Shown here in pieces: positions 1 to 8,639 of a stretch of DNA of 64,000 bases. The first letter of the stretch is position 1. Each line of letters starts with the position of its first letter. Source of the DNA: WFQV01 sp964611145 (GTDB lineage Bacteria; Bacteroidota; Ignavibacteria; Ignavibacteriales; Melioribacteraceae); the NCBI GenBank assembly GCA_964611145.1, contig CAZSYM010000003.1:1-64000 (forward strand), given 5' to 3'. Below the pieces are notes generated by a model, which saw only the letters and a program-made list of their open reading frames with translations, was not told the origin of the DNA and made no database searches. The position numbers were made by a program, and so were the translations under genes.

Positions 1-68
1 ACATCCTCGCATGAGGATAAAAACCACACACCCGTTAAAACCAGTAATGCGATTAAAATTCTTCTCAT
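1..68 (-). CDS. N-terminus of a lipoprotein (cut by window edge)
   Basis: Reading the minus strand from an ATG at 68, the frame stays open to the window edge and encodes MRRILIALLVLTGVWFLSSC followed by Glu-Asp. This is a lipoprotein signal peptide: two Arg, a hydrophobic stretch, then a lipobox (LSSC) whose Cys would be lipidated. An AGGGG-like ribosome binding site precedes the ATG. The start lies 12 bases after the stop of the neighbouring lipoprotein gene on the same strand, so the two probably share a transcript. The rest of the protein is outside the window, so no function can be given. Confidence 0.6.
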   Translation of the reverse strand, partial: MRRILIALLVLTGVWFLSSCED

Positions 69-80
69 TTTTTCACCCCT

Positions 81-629
81 TTATTTTTTCTTGAAATAAA
101 ATCTAAATCTTTTATTTCCCACGTCCATCAAGAAAATTCCACGCATAGTTTTGAATCCGTCTAAAATTCTGCCGGAGTATGCGCCAGCATATCGTGAATG
201 CAGTAAGTCCCGCATTTGAAATGTTTTTTTGTTAAAATCCACGCTTCCGGAGACTTTCTGATTTATTTGATTTCGGTAATAGATTTTAATCGTTCCTTCA
301 AATTTGTTCCCCTTTTGTTTTGTAATTTTCAGAACGGCTTTTCTATTATCAAATTTTCCTGTCCAAACGCCGGTAATGCTCGGAGTTTTCACGGCGGATA
401 TTTTCGGTTGTTTCTTTTCTTTCTGGGCAATCTTAGCTTTTAATTTTTGAGTGTCCGAAGGAATGCTTTTTTGCAATTTCTTTTTCGCCTTTTGAACGCT
501 AAGTTCTTCCCTTTGAGCGGGTGCTTTCTTTACCGGCACTTCGGTGTTAGTCTTTTCTTTTTTAGAACAACCCCCGAATGCCACCAATAAAATCAAGGTG
601 AACAGCCCAAAATATTTTGCCACTTTCAT
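81..629 (-). CDS. Small lipoprotein of unknown function
   Basis: A 182-residue protein with a clear lipoprotein signal peptide (lipobox FGGC, Cys at about residue 21). A Lys- and Gln-rich linker runs to about residue 85. The folded part begins at 'ITGVWTGKF' and looks all-beta, like a small lipocalin or calycin-type barrel, with alternating hydrophobic strands and several Gly turns. The ATG at 629 is preceded by a strong AGGAGGT site, so the start is secure. It lies just downstream of ccmF on the same strand with about 50 bases between them and may be read from the ccm transcript. I do not recognise a named family; the barrel idea is inference from the residue pattern. Confidence 0.7.
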   Translation of the reverse strand: MKVAKYFGLFTLILLVAFGGCSKKEKTNTEVPVKKAPAQREELSVQKAKKKLQKSIPSDTQKLKAKIAQKEKKQPKISAVKTPSITGVWTGKFDNRKAVLKITKQKGNKFEGTIKIYYRNQINQKVSGSVDFNKKTFQMRDLLHSRYAGAYSGRILDGFKTMRGIFLMDVGNKRFRFYFKKK

Positions 630-679
630 GTTTACCTCCTTTTTTCCTAAAAAAATTATTTTTCAAATATAAGCAATTA

Positions 680-3076
680 TCATTGAACGCTGATACGCGT
701 TTCTTTTAATCTCATAAGCATAGCAAATAGAAATCCAAGGGTTATCACTATAACGCCCAGCCAGAGAAGATTCACGAAAGGTTTTACGCTTATTTCCGCA
801 GAAAAAATCTCTTGGGAATTTGTCCGCGCCGGTTTCTCGTCGAGCTTGCTCAACAACAAATGAATATGTCCGGCTGCGTCCAGCTTAGTCATTTCTATTC
901 TAAGATTCAATTCGGGTATTTCCGCATCTAAATACTCATCATGTTCTCCGCCCGAGATATATTTGGGAACTGCGCGATAAGTTTTGCCATTATAAACCAC
1001 GTTCAACTCGGCACCGACTTCGAACGGCTTGCCAGCCATCATCAGTTTCATTTGATTTTCGTCTCTCACAAATCCTAGAAAAGAGATTTCATAATCTCCG
1101 ATACGTTTGGTTTCTCCCTTGGAAATTCCAAGCTCATCCGCTCCGTTGGGAGAGTTGTCGGAAGAATAACTGAGAGGCGACAAATAAATGTCGCGAGTGA
1201 TTCTGTTTTTAATATCGGGTTCCCGCATCAAACTCCCGTCCAATTGAGAAAAATACATCACAGGAGAAAGAAGCAGAGAATCCTTGCCGTCTTTAACAAG
1301 AACGTCGAAGGCATACTTTTTACCGTTATCGATCGTTCGGTAGCCAAGAAAAGTTAAATCGTATCCCAAAACCGAAGCCGGGCGATTTTTTATTAAATCA
1401 ACATCCTTTTGCACGGAATATCCACCCGTTGTAATGACGCCTAAGAAGAAAAGTCCCACTCCGATATGAGAAAGATAAGCTCCCCAGCGAGTTATATTCT
1501 TCCTTCTTATTTTCAGTATAACTTCAAAGTTCGAAATTATAGTGAACACGGAAGAAAAAGTCAGTAAAATGAACATCAAGTCGGTTATTCCCGCAACGAT
1601 TAAAAGCACGGTGATTAAAAAACTAATAATCAAAGAAGGAGAAAGACTTTTCAAAACCTCTCTACCCTTATTGTATCGCCAACGTATTAAAACACTGAGT
1701 CCATTCAACAACCCCATTATTATTGCTATCGGCAAATTCATTTGGTCATAGAAGCGAGTTTCCACGGACACACCGAAAATAGGTGCGGAGGTTCCAACAA
1801 AAATAATAAGTGCCGAGGCAAGCAAAACCACTGCCCCAGTAAACAAAGCCAGCTCGCGAGAAAAAAGAGCTTCGTCATCCATGGGAGCACTTTCAATATC
1901 TTTCCATCGCCAAACGAGAGCGCCGAATCCTAAAATTAAAAAAGTTACTATAAAAACAATCAAAAAGAAATAGACAATCATACCTGGAGCCACAAAGGAA
2001 TGCACGGAAGAATCTCCCAAAATTCCGCTACGAGTAAGGAAAGTACTGTAGAGAACCAAAATGAAAGTAAGAATTGCAAGCACCAAATTTGTTTTAGCAA
2101 ATCGTCCCAGCGAGCCGTCTTTTTGTGTCTGTCTTTGCACGACCATTGTATGCACTAAAGCCACGCCCACAATCCACGGTATAAGGCTGGAATTCTCGAC
2201 AGGGTCCCAGCCCCAATAGCCTCCCCAGCCTAAAACTCCGTAAGACCAATATCCTCCGAGCATTATTGCCAATCCCAAGACCATCATCGCAGCAAGCGTC
2301 CATGGGAAAGCATGGGTAACCCATTTTTTATAATCATTTTTAATCAAAGAAGCCAGAGCGAAAGCGAACGGAACGGTGGAAAGTGCAAAACCAACGAACA
2401 GAAGGGGTGGGTGAATCTGCATCCAGAAATTTTGCAATAACGGATTAAGTCCCCGACCGTGGAGAATCAAGTCGTTAATGGAAATCCCCGCTCCTTTTAA
2501 AGCGCCATAAAGCTCGGGTGTGATTTTAATAAAAGTCTGATTATTCGAGGAGCTTTGAAAAATAAAATTCTGCAACAACCCATTTGAAAGATAGGCTGGG
2601 TTTATTTTGTCTATTTCTACGAAGGTCGGAGAAGCCCAAATATAAAGGAAAGGATTCTTGAGCAGAGGCGAGACCATTACCAAAAGGAAGAAAACGGCAA
2701 GGGTAAAAACGAACATAACTCTTGGTTCCAAATCTTCTCTCCGCGCCGTATAGCGTATCAATACGAAGCCGATGACAACGGTGAACAATAGCCAAATCAT
2801 AAAAGAACCTTCCTGCCCCGCATAGAAGGTGGAAAGCAATAAACCCAAAGGCAGATCGTCGCTGCTGTAATTGAATACATAACGATATTGATATTGATGT
2901 GTTATAATAGCGTTCATCAAAACGCTTGCAGCGAGGAAAACGAAGACGGCGCTGAAATAAAAACCAAGGCGAGCAGGTTTAAGAGTGTTTTCGTATCCTT
3001 TTATGGTTAAGAAATACATTATCAAAGAAAAAACACTACCGAGTAGTGCAACGGTAAGAAAAATACTTCCCCACAT
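680..3076 (-). CDS. ccmF: Cytochrome c haem lyase subunit CcmF
   Basis: This is an integral membrane protein that takes haem from CcmE and attaches it to the CxxCH motifs of apocytochromes c. The haem-handling WWD signature is visible at residues 284-297 (WGGYWGWDPVEN), with the family motif QIHPPLLFVG around residue 220 giving a conserved His. There are about 14-15 hydrophobic segments and a periplasmic domain near residues 600-770. At 798 residues it is longer than proteobacterial CcmF (about 650), which is usual for this side of the tree. GGAG precedes the ATG at 3076. It is the last gene of the ccmC-D-E-F run. Confidence 0.93.
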   Translation of the reverse strand: MWGSIFLTVALLGSVFSLIMYFLTIKGYENTLKPARLGFYFSAVFVFLAASVLMNAIITHQYQYRYVFNYSSDDLPLGLLLSTFYAGQEGSFMIWLLFTVVIGFVLIRYTARREDLEPRVMFVFTLAVFFLLVMVSPLLKNPFLYIWASPTFVEIDKINPAYLSNGLLQNFIFQSSSNNQTFIKITPELYGALKGAGISINDLILHGRGLNPLLQNFWMQIHPPLLFVGFALSTVPFAFALASLIKNDYKKWVTHAFPWTLAAMMVLGLAIMLGGYWSYGVLGWGGYWGWDPVENSSLIPWIVGVALVHTMVVQRQTQKDGSLGRFAKTNLVLAILTFILVLYSTFLTRSGILGDSSVHSFVAPGMIVYFFLIVFIVTFLILGFGALVWRWKDIESAPMDDEALFSRELALFTGAVVLLASALIIFVGTSAPIFGVSVETRFYDQMNLPIAIIMGLLNGLSVLIRWRYNKGREVLKSLSPSLIISFLITVLLIVAGITDLMFILLTFSSVFTIISNFEVILKIRRKNITRWGAYLSHIGVGLFFLGVITTGGYSVQKDVDLIKNRPASVLGYDLTFLGYRTIDNGKKYAFDVLVKDGKDSLLLSPVMYFSQLDGSLMREPDIKNRITRDIYLSPLSYSSDNSPNGADELGISKGETKRIGDYEISFLGFVRDENQMKLMMAGKPFEVGAELNVVYNGKTYRAVPKYISGGEHDEYLDAEIPELNLRIEMTKLDAAGHIHLLLSKLDEKPARTNSQEIFSAEISVKPFVNLLWLGVIVITLGFLFAMLMRLKETRISVQ

Positions 3077-3096
3077 AAAATTTTCTCCTTCTGGGA

Positions 3097-3486
3097 TTAA
3101 GAGGAGGATTCTTTGTTATATTCCTCCTGATATTTGGAAGGACATTTAGTCAAAATATTAGATGCTTCGAAATGCCCATGTTTATACTTGCCGGTTACCA
3201 CAACGCTTGTGGAAGATTCGAAATTATTGGGTATCGTTCCTTTATAAACCACTTTCATTTCGTTCCCATGGGCATCTTTAAGATAAAAAACAAAAAGTCT
3301 CTTTTTCTTGTCCACGAAATAATTCTTTTCCTTTACCCATTCGCCCGTAGCCCTTACTGTTCTGCCGGAGCGCATGACTTTTGAGAAATCGTTTTCGTAA
3401 CTGATTTTTGTCTGAGTGAACAAATATCCCATAATCACAAGAAAAAGAACTATTATCGCTCCGCCAATCAAGTATTTATTCTTCAT
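3097..3486 (-). CDS. ccmE: Haem chaperone CcmE, Cys (CxxxY) type
   Basis: CcmE is the periplasmic haem chaperone that binds haem covalently and delivers it to CcmF. It has an N-terminal membrane anchor (YLIGGAIIVLFLVIMGYLF) and an OB-fold beta domain. The haem-binding motif reads KCPSKYQ, so the usual His is a Cys (codon 3142-3144) in a CxxxY arrangement; that variant is known from archaea and some sulfate reducers (system I*). I chose the ATG at 3486 because GGAGGG lies 7-8 bases upstream; an in-frame start at 3513 would add nine residues without a good site. The first 11 bases overlap the end of ccmD. Confidence 0.88.
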   Translation of the reverse strand: MKNKYLIGGAIIVLFLVIMGYLFTQTKISYENDFSKVMRSGRTVRATGEWVKEKNYFVDKKKRLFVFYLKDAHGNEMKVVYKGTIPNNFESSTSVVVTGKYKHGHFEASNILTKCPSKYQEEYNKESSS

Positions 3487-3634
3487 CTCTGTTTCCCTCC
3501 AACTCGTTTTCAATTTTGCTAAGTTTTTTATCCGTATTCCATTGAAAAAGGAAAATTCCTCCCCAGATTACGAGAACAACAATAAGCACGATATAAATTG
3601 AATTTTTTACCAAAAATTCTAAAATTCCACTCAC
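3476..3634 (-). CDS. ccmD: Small haem-export protein CcmD
   Basis: A 52-residue reading frame fills the space between ccmC and ccmE. It starts at GTG 3634, nine bases after the ccmC stop and close behind a GAGGT site inside that stop region. The product has one membrane span (about residues 13-31, SIYIVLIVVLVIWGGIFLF) followed by a charged tail (QWNTDKKLSKIENELEGNRD), which is the architecture of CcmD, the small protein that helps release holo-CcmE from the CcmC complex. CcmD sequences are too variable for recognition by motif, so the assignment rests on size, topology and position in ccmC-ccmD-ccmE order. Confidence 0.75.
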   Translation of the reverse strand: MSGILEFLVKNSIYIVLIVVLVIWGGIFLFQWNTDKKLSKIENELEGNRDEE

Positions 3635-3641
3635 AGCGACC

Positions 3642-4349
3642 TCAAATAAATTTTTCTTTCATTTTTTCTTGAACAATTAAAGTTCTCACGCGAACATCCC
3701 ACATCCAAAAATAAAGCATAGTAAAAGCCAATAGGGATAAAAAAAAGAGAACCATCATATTTCCGTTCATTTGGAAATCCACAATGGGACCGGCCGTAGA
3801 ATCGTTGGCGGAACCGGGGTGCAAACCGACCATCACACGAGGCATAACAAAAATGAAGAAGGGAACCGTCAAGAAAGCTACAATCGAATAAACCGCCGAA
3901 AGCTTAGCTCGTTTTTCTTCGTTTTCTACAGCCGAACGCAGGGCAAAAAGGGAGCCGTATATCAAAAGCAAAACAAAAATGCTTGTTTCCCGAGGGTCCC
4001 AGTTCCAAAAAGTCCCCCAATTAAATTTAGCCCATATCGAACCCGTTACGGTGGCAAGAATTACAAACACCATTCCCAATTGCAAAGAAGCGAGAGATTT
4101 CAGGTCGTATTCCGTTTTGTGAAAACTCAAATACTTTACGCCGTAAATCATAGAAGAAAGGAAAGCAAGAACGGAAAGCCACGCCGTGGGAACATGAAAG
4201 AATATTATTCTTGCCTTTTCCCCCAGACCGGGGATATAAGGAAATTCATACCACGCCGAGGGATGCTTAACCACGGGAAAAGAAAACGCCGCCACCAAAA
4301 CGAAGCTCATCAGAATAAAAAGCAATATTTTCAACAATAAAGATTTCAT
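3642..4349 (-). CDS. ccmC: Haem-handling membrane protein CcmC
   Basis: CcmC presents haem to CcmE in the periplasm during cytochrome c maturation. It has six predicted membrane spans and the tryptophan-rich motif WGTFWNWDPRET at residues 111-122. Conserved His residues flank it: H52 in FFHVPTAW, and the one in VGLHPG. Its 235 residues match the family. The genes for the ABC exporter, ccmA and ccmB, are not upstream: the next gene in that direction encodes a Sel1-repeat protein after about 100 bases. They must be elsewhere in the genome or absent. Confidence 0.93.
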   Translation of the reverse strand: MKSLLLKILLFILMSFVLVAAFSFPVVKHPSAWYEFPYIPGLGEKARIIFFHVPTAWLSVLAFLSSMIYGVKYLSFHKTEYDLKSLASLQLGMVFVILATVTGSIWAKFNWGTFWNWDPRETSIFVLLLIYGSLFALRSAVENEEKRAKLSAVYSIVAFLTVPFFIFVMPRVMVGLHPGSANDSTAGPIVDFQMNGNMMVLFFLSLLAFTMLYFWMWDVRVRTLIVQEKMKEKFI

Positions 4350-4453
4350 TGGGAATCAGCTTGCCGTAATTTTTTCAAACATAATTACGTAATTTAAATT
4401 ATTTTTTGACAAATATAAAGCAATTCCGCGATACTCCACGGAAAGCGTTTCAC

Positions 4454-6001
4454 TCAATCGCCGTAAATTCTAAACATTTTATCGGGCGGACGAATCGAGT
4501 CGTAAAGCGCTTTTAAGCTTTCATATGCTTTCCCGTCGCCCAGGAAGTATGCTTTTCTGTAATATTCTGCGGCTTTTGCCTTGTTTTCCCTCCGTCCAAA
4601 ACCTTTTTCATAGCAAAAACCTAGGGCTTCCAATGCGGGAGTCGAGCCACGCTCGGCGGCGTTCTCCAGCAACTCAAATTCATTTTTTAAGCTCTTTTTA
4701 GCCCTCCCGTTCAAAATAGAAGAAAAAGCGATTCTAACCAAACTCTCTTTATTGCCATGCTTGACAGCTTCGTCCCAATACATCTGTGCTTTATTAAAAT
4801 TCTTTTCCACCAAGGTTCCGTTAAAATATGCAAGTCCCAATTCAATCAGAGCGGGGATATTACCTTCCTCCCCCGCCTGCTTTAACAAATCGAAGGCTTG
4901 TTTTTTTGTAATACTAAAATCGAAGCCGAGAGCCGCGAGTGCCGCCCAGACATACTTAGCAGTGGCATTATCTTTTTTTACCCGCGTTCGCAACTTTTGT
5001 TCAATCGTTGCATTTTGCCAAATCATTAGAATCTTTTGCGATTCACCTATAGCTCCCAATCGTAAGGAACGTAAATAATTTTGCAGAGCAAGGATAGTAT
5101 CGCGCGGCAGTTCTATTCCCAACTCATGCATTTTCCCCAAAAGCTTGAATGCATTCGGAGAACCGTAAGAAGCAGTTTCCTTAATTATTTGAAGAGAACT
5201 CTTATTTTTAAACTCAGCGGAAAGAGTATCCAACCCCAATTTTTGAAATAATTTTCCTCTGTTTTTTTGCAAAAGTATTTCGAACGAACTTTTTCGTTCT
5301 TCCAAAAGCGAATCCTTATCGCCGAAGGAATAAAAACTTAATTCCCAACCTGAGTTCAATAAATCCGTTTTTGGATTGTATGAATAACTCAATTCATTTT
5401 GCATGGAATCCGAGGAAACGATATTCGTATTCTTAGTTTCCGCACGCTTTTTAACGCCGTATTTCTCCAGGCGTTTAATCAATTCCTCCGCCTGGGGAAT
5501 TTTTTTATCGGCAGCCAAAGAAACCCATTTATATGCTTCGTTCAAATTACGATTAACGACCAAATTATCCAGATAAAAAGTGCCGTATAAATATTGAGCC
5601 TCGGGCATTCCCGCTTCCGCGGCTTTCTTAGCATATTTGAATGCTTCAAAGGGGTTCCAATCCACTCCCAATCCATTCATAAGCATAATGGCATAATTGA
5701 AGTTTGCGGTTGCAAGATTCTGTTCCGCTGCCTTACGAATCCAGAAAACAGCTTTTGAGGTATCCGGAGCAAAGCCTCTACCCAAGAGATATCTCAGCCC
5801 CAATTCGTGCTCTGCGAAAGGGTCCCCGTTATTGGCTTCCTTTACAAGCAGATAACCTGCAACTAAAGGGTAGGAGGCGTATTTCGGTTTGAAAACAGGC
5901 GAACGCATAAAGGGATTTTTTTTAAAAGCCTCACTTTTAAGAGAGTCCTGCGCATTGTAAGTGCCGAAAGCCAACAATATTATTAAAAAAATTTCTTTCA
6001 A
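4454..6001 (-). CDS. Secreted Sel1-repeat protein
   Basis: A 515-residue protein with a signal peptide (MKEIFLIILLAFGTYNAQ) and about eight Sel1-like helical repeats (SLR, a TPR relative). Three adjoining repeats occupy residues 60-170 (for example AEHELGLRYLLGRGF). Further copies lie between about 270 and 500 (ALIELGLAYFNGT, ALEALGFCYEKGFG). Such proteins act as periplasmic scaffolds; no catalytic site is visible. The middle section, residues 175-265, is Ser/Asn/Lys-rich and likely a linker. It is a single gene, with the ccm operon downstream on the same strand. The partner is unknown. Confidence 0.8.
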   Translation of the reverse strand: MKEIFLIILLAFGTYNAQDSLKSEAFKKNPFMRSPVFKPKYASYPLVAGYLLVKEANNGDPFAEHELGLRYLLGRGFAPDTSKAVFWIRKAAEQNLATANFNYAIMLMNGLGVDWNPFEAFKYAKKAAEAGMPEAQYLYGTFYLDNLVVNRNLNEAYKWVSLAADKKIPQAEELIKRLEKYGVKKRAETKNTNIVSSDSMQNELSYSYNPKTDLLNSGWELSFYSFGDKDSLLEERKSSFEILLQKNRGKLFQKLGLDTLSAEFKNKSSLQIIKETASYGSPNAFKLLGKMHELGIELPRDTILALQNYLRSLRLGAIGESQKILMIWQNATIEQKLRTRVKKDNATAKYVWAALAALGFDFSITKKQAFDLLKQAGEEGNIPALIELGLAYFNGTLVEKNFNKAQMYWDEAVKHGNKESLVRIAFSSILNGRAKKSLKNEFELLENAAERGSTPALEALGFCYEKGFGRRENKAKAAEYYRKAYFLGDGKAYESLKALYDSIRPPDKMFRIYGD

Positions 6002-6198
6002 TCGTAATATCTCAAAATTTTATATCGATTTGACAAATTTAGCCCTTTGTGGGTTTTAAAGAAAGCGAGAACGTTTTACAAATTTCAATTGATAAACCAT
6101 GTAAAGATGAAAGTCCAACTTTTCAAACTCGATAACATACCAACTTGCAAGTTTTGACTTCATTGGTTAAGTTTTCAACGTTCTTTCAAATTTATTTA
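6002..6198. other. Intergenic region upstream of the riboswitch
   Basis: This stretch separates the start of the Sel1-repeat gene (minus strand) from the cobalamin riboswitch (plus strand), so it must carry two divergent promoters. No gene fits here. A perfect 12-base palindrome, AACTTGCAAGTT, lies at 6142-6153, followed directly by TTGACT at 6154-6159, which resembles a -35 element. I could not find a convincing -10 or -7 partner at the right distance, so the transcription start is not assigned. Confidence 0.4.
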
Positions 6199-6342
6199 CG
6201 GTGCGAAAGCTTAATAGGGAAGCCGGTTAGATTCCGGCGCTGCCCCGCAACTGTGTTGGACGTTAATCCATTGACATTTTGCCACTGTTCCTGGAGGAAT
6301 GGGAAGGCGTCAATTGGAGTCCTAAGCCAGGAGACCTGCCGT
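6199..6342 (+). promoter_or_regulatory. Cobalamin riboswitch (aptamer)
   Basis: The core conserved elements of the adenosylcobalamin-type aptamer appear in order: GGTGCGAAAGC and AATAGGGAA at 6200-6221, a CCGG.TTAGATTCCGG hairpin, then GCTGCCCCGCAACTGTG at 6239-6255 (the B12-box region is usually GCTGCCCCCGCAACTGT). A variable arm follows, then the 3' core GCCAGGAGACCTGCC at 6326-6340. It lies directly upstream of a TonB-dependent receptor, the commonest target of this class. Binding of cobalamin would shut off expression of the receptor and the lipoprotein gene translationally coupled to it. Confidence 0.95.
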
Positions 6343-6343
6343 G

Positions 6344-6438
6344 AATAGTCAAATTAATTAACCTTCGCGGGTAAGGTGAATTAAGTCGTCTTGTCGAAAA
6401 ACCCTTCCCTTTTTGACAGCGTTAATTATTTGACTATT
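6344..6438 (+). promoter_or_regulatory. Expression-platform hairpin after the riboswitch
   Basis: The 19 bases just after the aptamer (6344-6362, AATAGTCAAATTAATTAAC) are the reverse complement, with one base missing, of 6421-6438 (GTTAATTATTTGACTATT). The resulting long A/T-rich stem encloses about 58 bases. It is not a classical terminator because no U-run follows. The receptor start used here lies about 60 bases further on, and its AAAGG site at 6486-6490 follows a CAAATAGTTA stretch related to the stem sequence, so the helix may exchange partners. The function is inferred from position. Confidence 0.5.
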
Positions 6439-6497
6439 TGAAACATGAGCCTTGTTTAAGGGTTCGGTATTTTTTTCAAATAGTTAAAGGTGATGTC

Positions 6498-8639
6498 TTG
6501 TTTCCGAAAACAATTTTGCTTTTTCTTGTTTTCGCATGTGCCACATTTGCACAGACGATTGTCGTAGTGGACTCCGTAACAAACAGCCCCATACCCAACG
6601 TAAGGGTGCATAACCAAAGCAAGACGGTTTATACCGACAAAAGCGGCAAGTTCGATATTTCGTTTTTTAACTCGACAGATTCGCTCGTTTTCACTCATCT
6701 TTCTTACGCCGAAAAAAAGTTGCCTTTTCAAAGCGTTGTGGAAAAGAAAAAAATTCTCCTTGTTCCATGCGATATTTCTTTAAGCGAGATAAAAATCATC
6801 GAAGGGAAGAATTCGAGAAAACAGGTCGGAATTACGGAACGGGTGCGAATAACTCCCGCTGAAATGCAAAGGGTGTTCTATGCCACGGATTTACTACAAA
6901 AGAAAACTTCGCTTTTGATAAAAGATTACGGAGGAGCAGGATTAAAAACCGTATCCGCTCGGGGGATGACGCCCGAAAATACGATAGTTCTTTTCAACGA
7001 GGCGAAGGTAAACAATCTTGGAACGGGAATGTTTGATTTTTCCACACTTGCTTCCAACGAAATTGAGGAAATGATTTACCAAAAGAACGGAAGCGACGGC
7101 TTTATTTCTTCGGGCGGGGTGCTAAAAATCTTTTCCGGAAATTTTCGCAAAGAAAAATTTCTTACTCTGGGCACGGGAATAAATTCCACGAAAGGTAAAA
7201 ACTTTTTTGCGAAGCTCGGCAATGCCACAAACGATTTTTACTACGGCTTTAATTTGAACAGAGCATATTCGCCCAATACTTATAAATTTATTTTCGAAGG
7301 CAAGGAGCGACAGAGGGAAAACGCATTTTTTTCAAAAACTTTTTTAAGCGCAAATTTCGGGCTGATTAAAAAGGGAATATTTTTCCGAACTTACGTACAT
7401 TATTCACATCTTCTAAATGGGCTGCCCGGATTTGTGGTTTCCAATAATTATGCTTCCTCGAAGGCTTCGTCGCTTAACAATTCCGTTCTCGGCATAGCAG
7501 AGCTGGGGAAAAATCTATCTCACGGTGTATTTTGGAAATCCACCGCTTCTTTTCATCTGCAAACGCTCAAATTAAACGACCTTGCCGGTTCTCTTTTTGC
7601 AAGAGCGGGAAGCAAAACTTCCCACTTTAAAAATTTTTCGTGGCTCAACAGACTCGAATGGAAAAGAAAGCACCTTGGCTTTTCTCTTGCTTATCTATTC
7701 GACTACGGCAATGTGGATAGTTTGATTTTTTCTTTCCGTGCACAAAGGGAGGCATCTCAACTTTTCAGGCGGGAAAATTTGTTATTATCATCCTTGACCT
7801 ATGAAATAACGCCTTTCTTTTGTTTCAAAAAGGTTCTTTTGAACGCTACCGCTAATTACAAGAACATTTCCGAGAACGCTCTGACGGGAAAAAATTACGA
7901 GTCCTTTTCATACTCTTTTACCATTCTTTTTAACCCTTATTTTACGTCCGGAACAGAACTAATATTTTCTTTCGGGGAAAGCGACCGATACCCAACGTTC
8001 AACGAACGATATTATTCAAGCCTTTTCGGTAATGATGAGTTGAAAAGCGAGCGATACAAAAACTTTCAAGCAACGTTGCGGCAGCGCATTGCATTTTTGC
8101 GATTCGAAGCTTCTTACTTTTATATTCTCGGAACGAACAAAATAATTTGGGTGCCGACGCGTTTAGCTCTCCAAATTCCTCGCAACGTTGCCAGCGTCAA
8201 GTCTCAAGGCTTGGAGCTAACCTTACACGGGAAAATCCTTGAGAAACTTCTCAACACGGATTTCGGCTTTTTCTTAACGGATGCCAAAAATTTTTCCGCT
8301 CACAAAGTTTCTGATAAAACCTATGGCAAACAGCTCATCTACGTTCCGAGGATTCGCTGGAACCTTAATTTTTACGGACGATACAAGCACGTCGGTTATT
8401 CCACGTCCTTCTATTATTCGGGCAAAACCTATTTCACACCGGACAATTCGGAATTCAACTCATTGGAAGATTACTTGATTTGGGACGTTTCTTTCTTCTT
8501 CGAGTTTAACCTCTACAACATTTCCAACAGATTCACAGTCAATATTTATAACGTGTTAAACGAAAACTATTTCGTCATCCAATCGTATCCAATGCCTTTA
8601 AGAACATTTTCCATAAATTATCTGATGAGGTTCAAATGA
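6498..8639 (+). CDS. btuB: TonB-dependent cobalamin receptor (BtuB-like)
   Basis: An outer-membrane TonB-dependent transporter of about 713 residues. I place the start at TTG 6498, where AAAGG stands 7 bases upstream and the product begins with a signal peptide (MFPKTILLFLVFACATFAQ); an in-frame TTG at 6438 would put 20 odd residues in front of it. After the signal come a carboxypeptidase-regulatory-like beta domain (about residues 20-95), a plug domain (ARGMTPENTIVLFNEAKVNN) and a long beta-barrel that ends in an aromatic strand. The ligand is inferred from the cobalamin riboswitch upstream and the BtuG-like partner with which it overlaps by four bases (ATGA). Confidence 0.85.
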   Translation: MFPKTILLFLVFACATFAQTIVVVDSVTNSPIPNVRVHNQSKTVYTDKSGKFDISFFNSTDSLVFTHLSYAEKKLPFQSVVEKKKILLVPCDISLSEIKIIEGKNSRKQVGITERVRITPAEMQRVFYATDLLQKKTSLLIKDYGGAGLKTVSARGMTPENTIVLFNEAKVNNLGTGMFDFSTLASNEIEEMIYQKNGSDGFISSGGVLKIFSGNFRKEKFLTLGTGINSTKGKNFFAKLGNATNDFYYGFNLNRAYSPNTYKFIFEGKERQRENAFFSKTFLSANFGLIKKGIFFRTYVHYSHLLNGLPGFVVSNNYASSKASSLNNSVLGIAELGKNLSHGVFWKSTASFHLQTLKLNDLAGSLFARAGSKTSHFKNFSWLNRLEWKRKHLGFSLAYLFDYGNVDSLIFSFRAQREASQLFRRENLLLSSLTYEITPFFCFKKVLLNATANYKNISENALTGKNYESFSYSFTILFNPYFTSGTELIFSFGESDRYPTFNERYYSSLFGNDELKSERYKNFQATLRQRIAFLRFEASYFYILGTNKIIWVPTRLALQIPRNVASVKSQGLELTLHGKILEKLLNTDFGFFLTDAKNFSAHKVSDKTYGKQLIYVPRIRWNLNFYGRYKHVGYSTSFYYSGKTYFTPDNSEFNSLEDYLIWDVSFFFEFNLYNISNRFTVNIYNVLNENYFVIQSYPMPLRTFSINYLMRFK

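Noticed and set aside
216..443. Open frame on the plus strand over the lipoprotein gene
   Set aside because: It is antisense to a gene with a strong start site and a signal peptide, and has no ribosome site of its own.
6145..6348. 67-codon open frame across the leader before the TonB receptor
   Set aside because: It covers the conserved core of the cobalamin riboswitch; the sequence conservation is explained by RNA, not protein.
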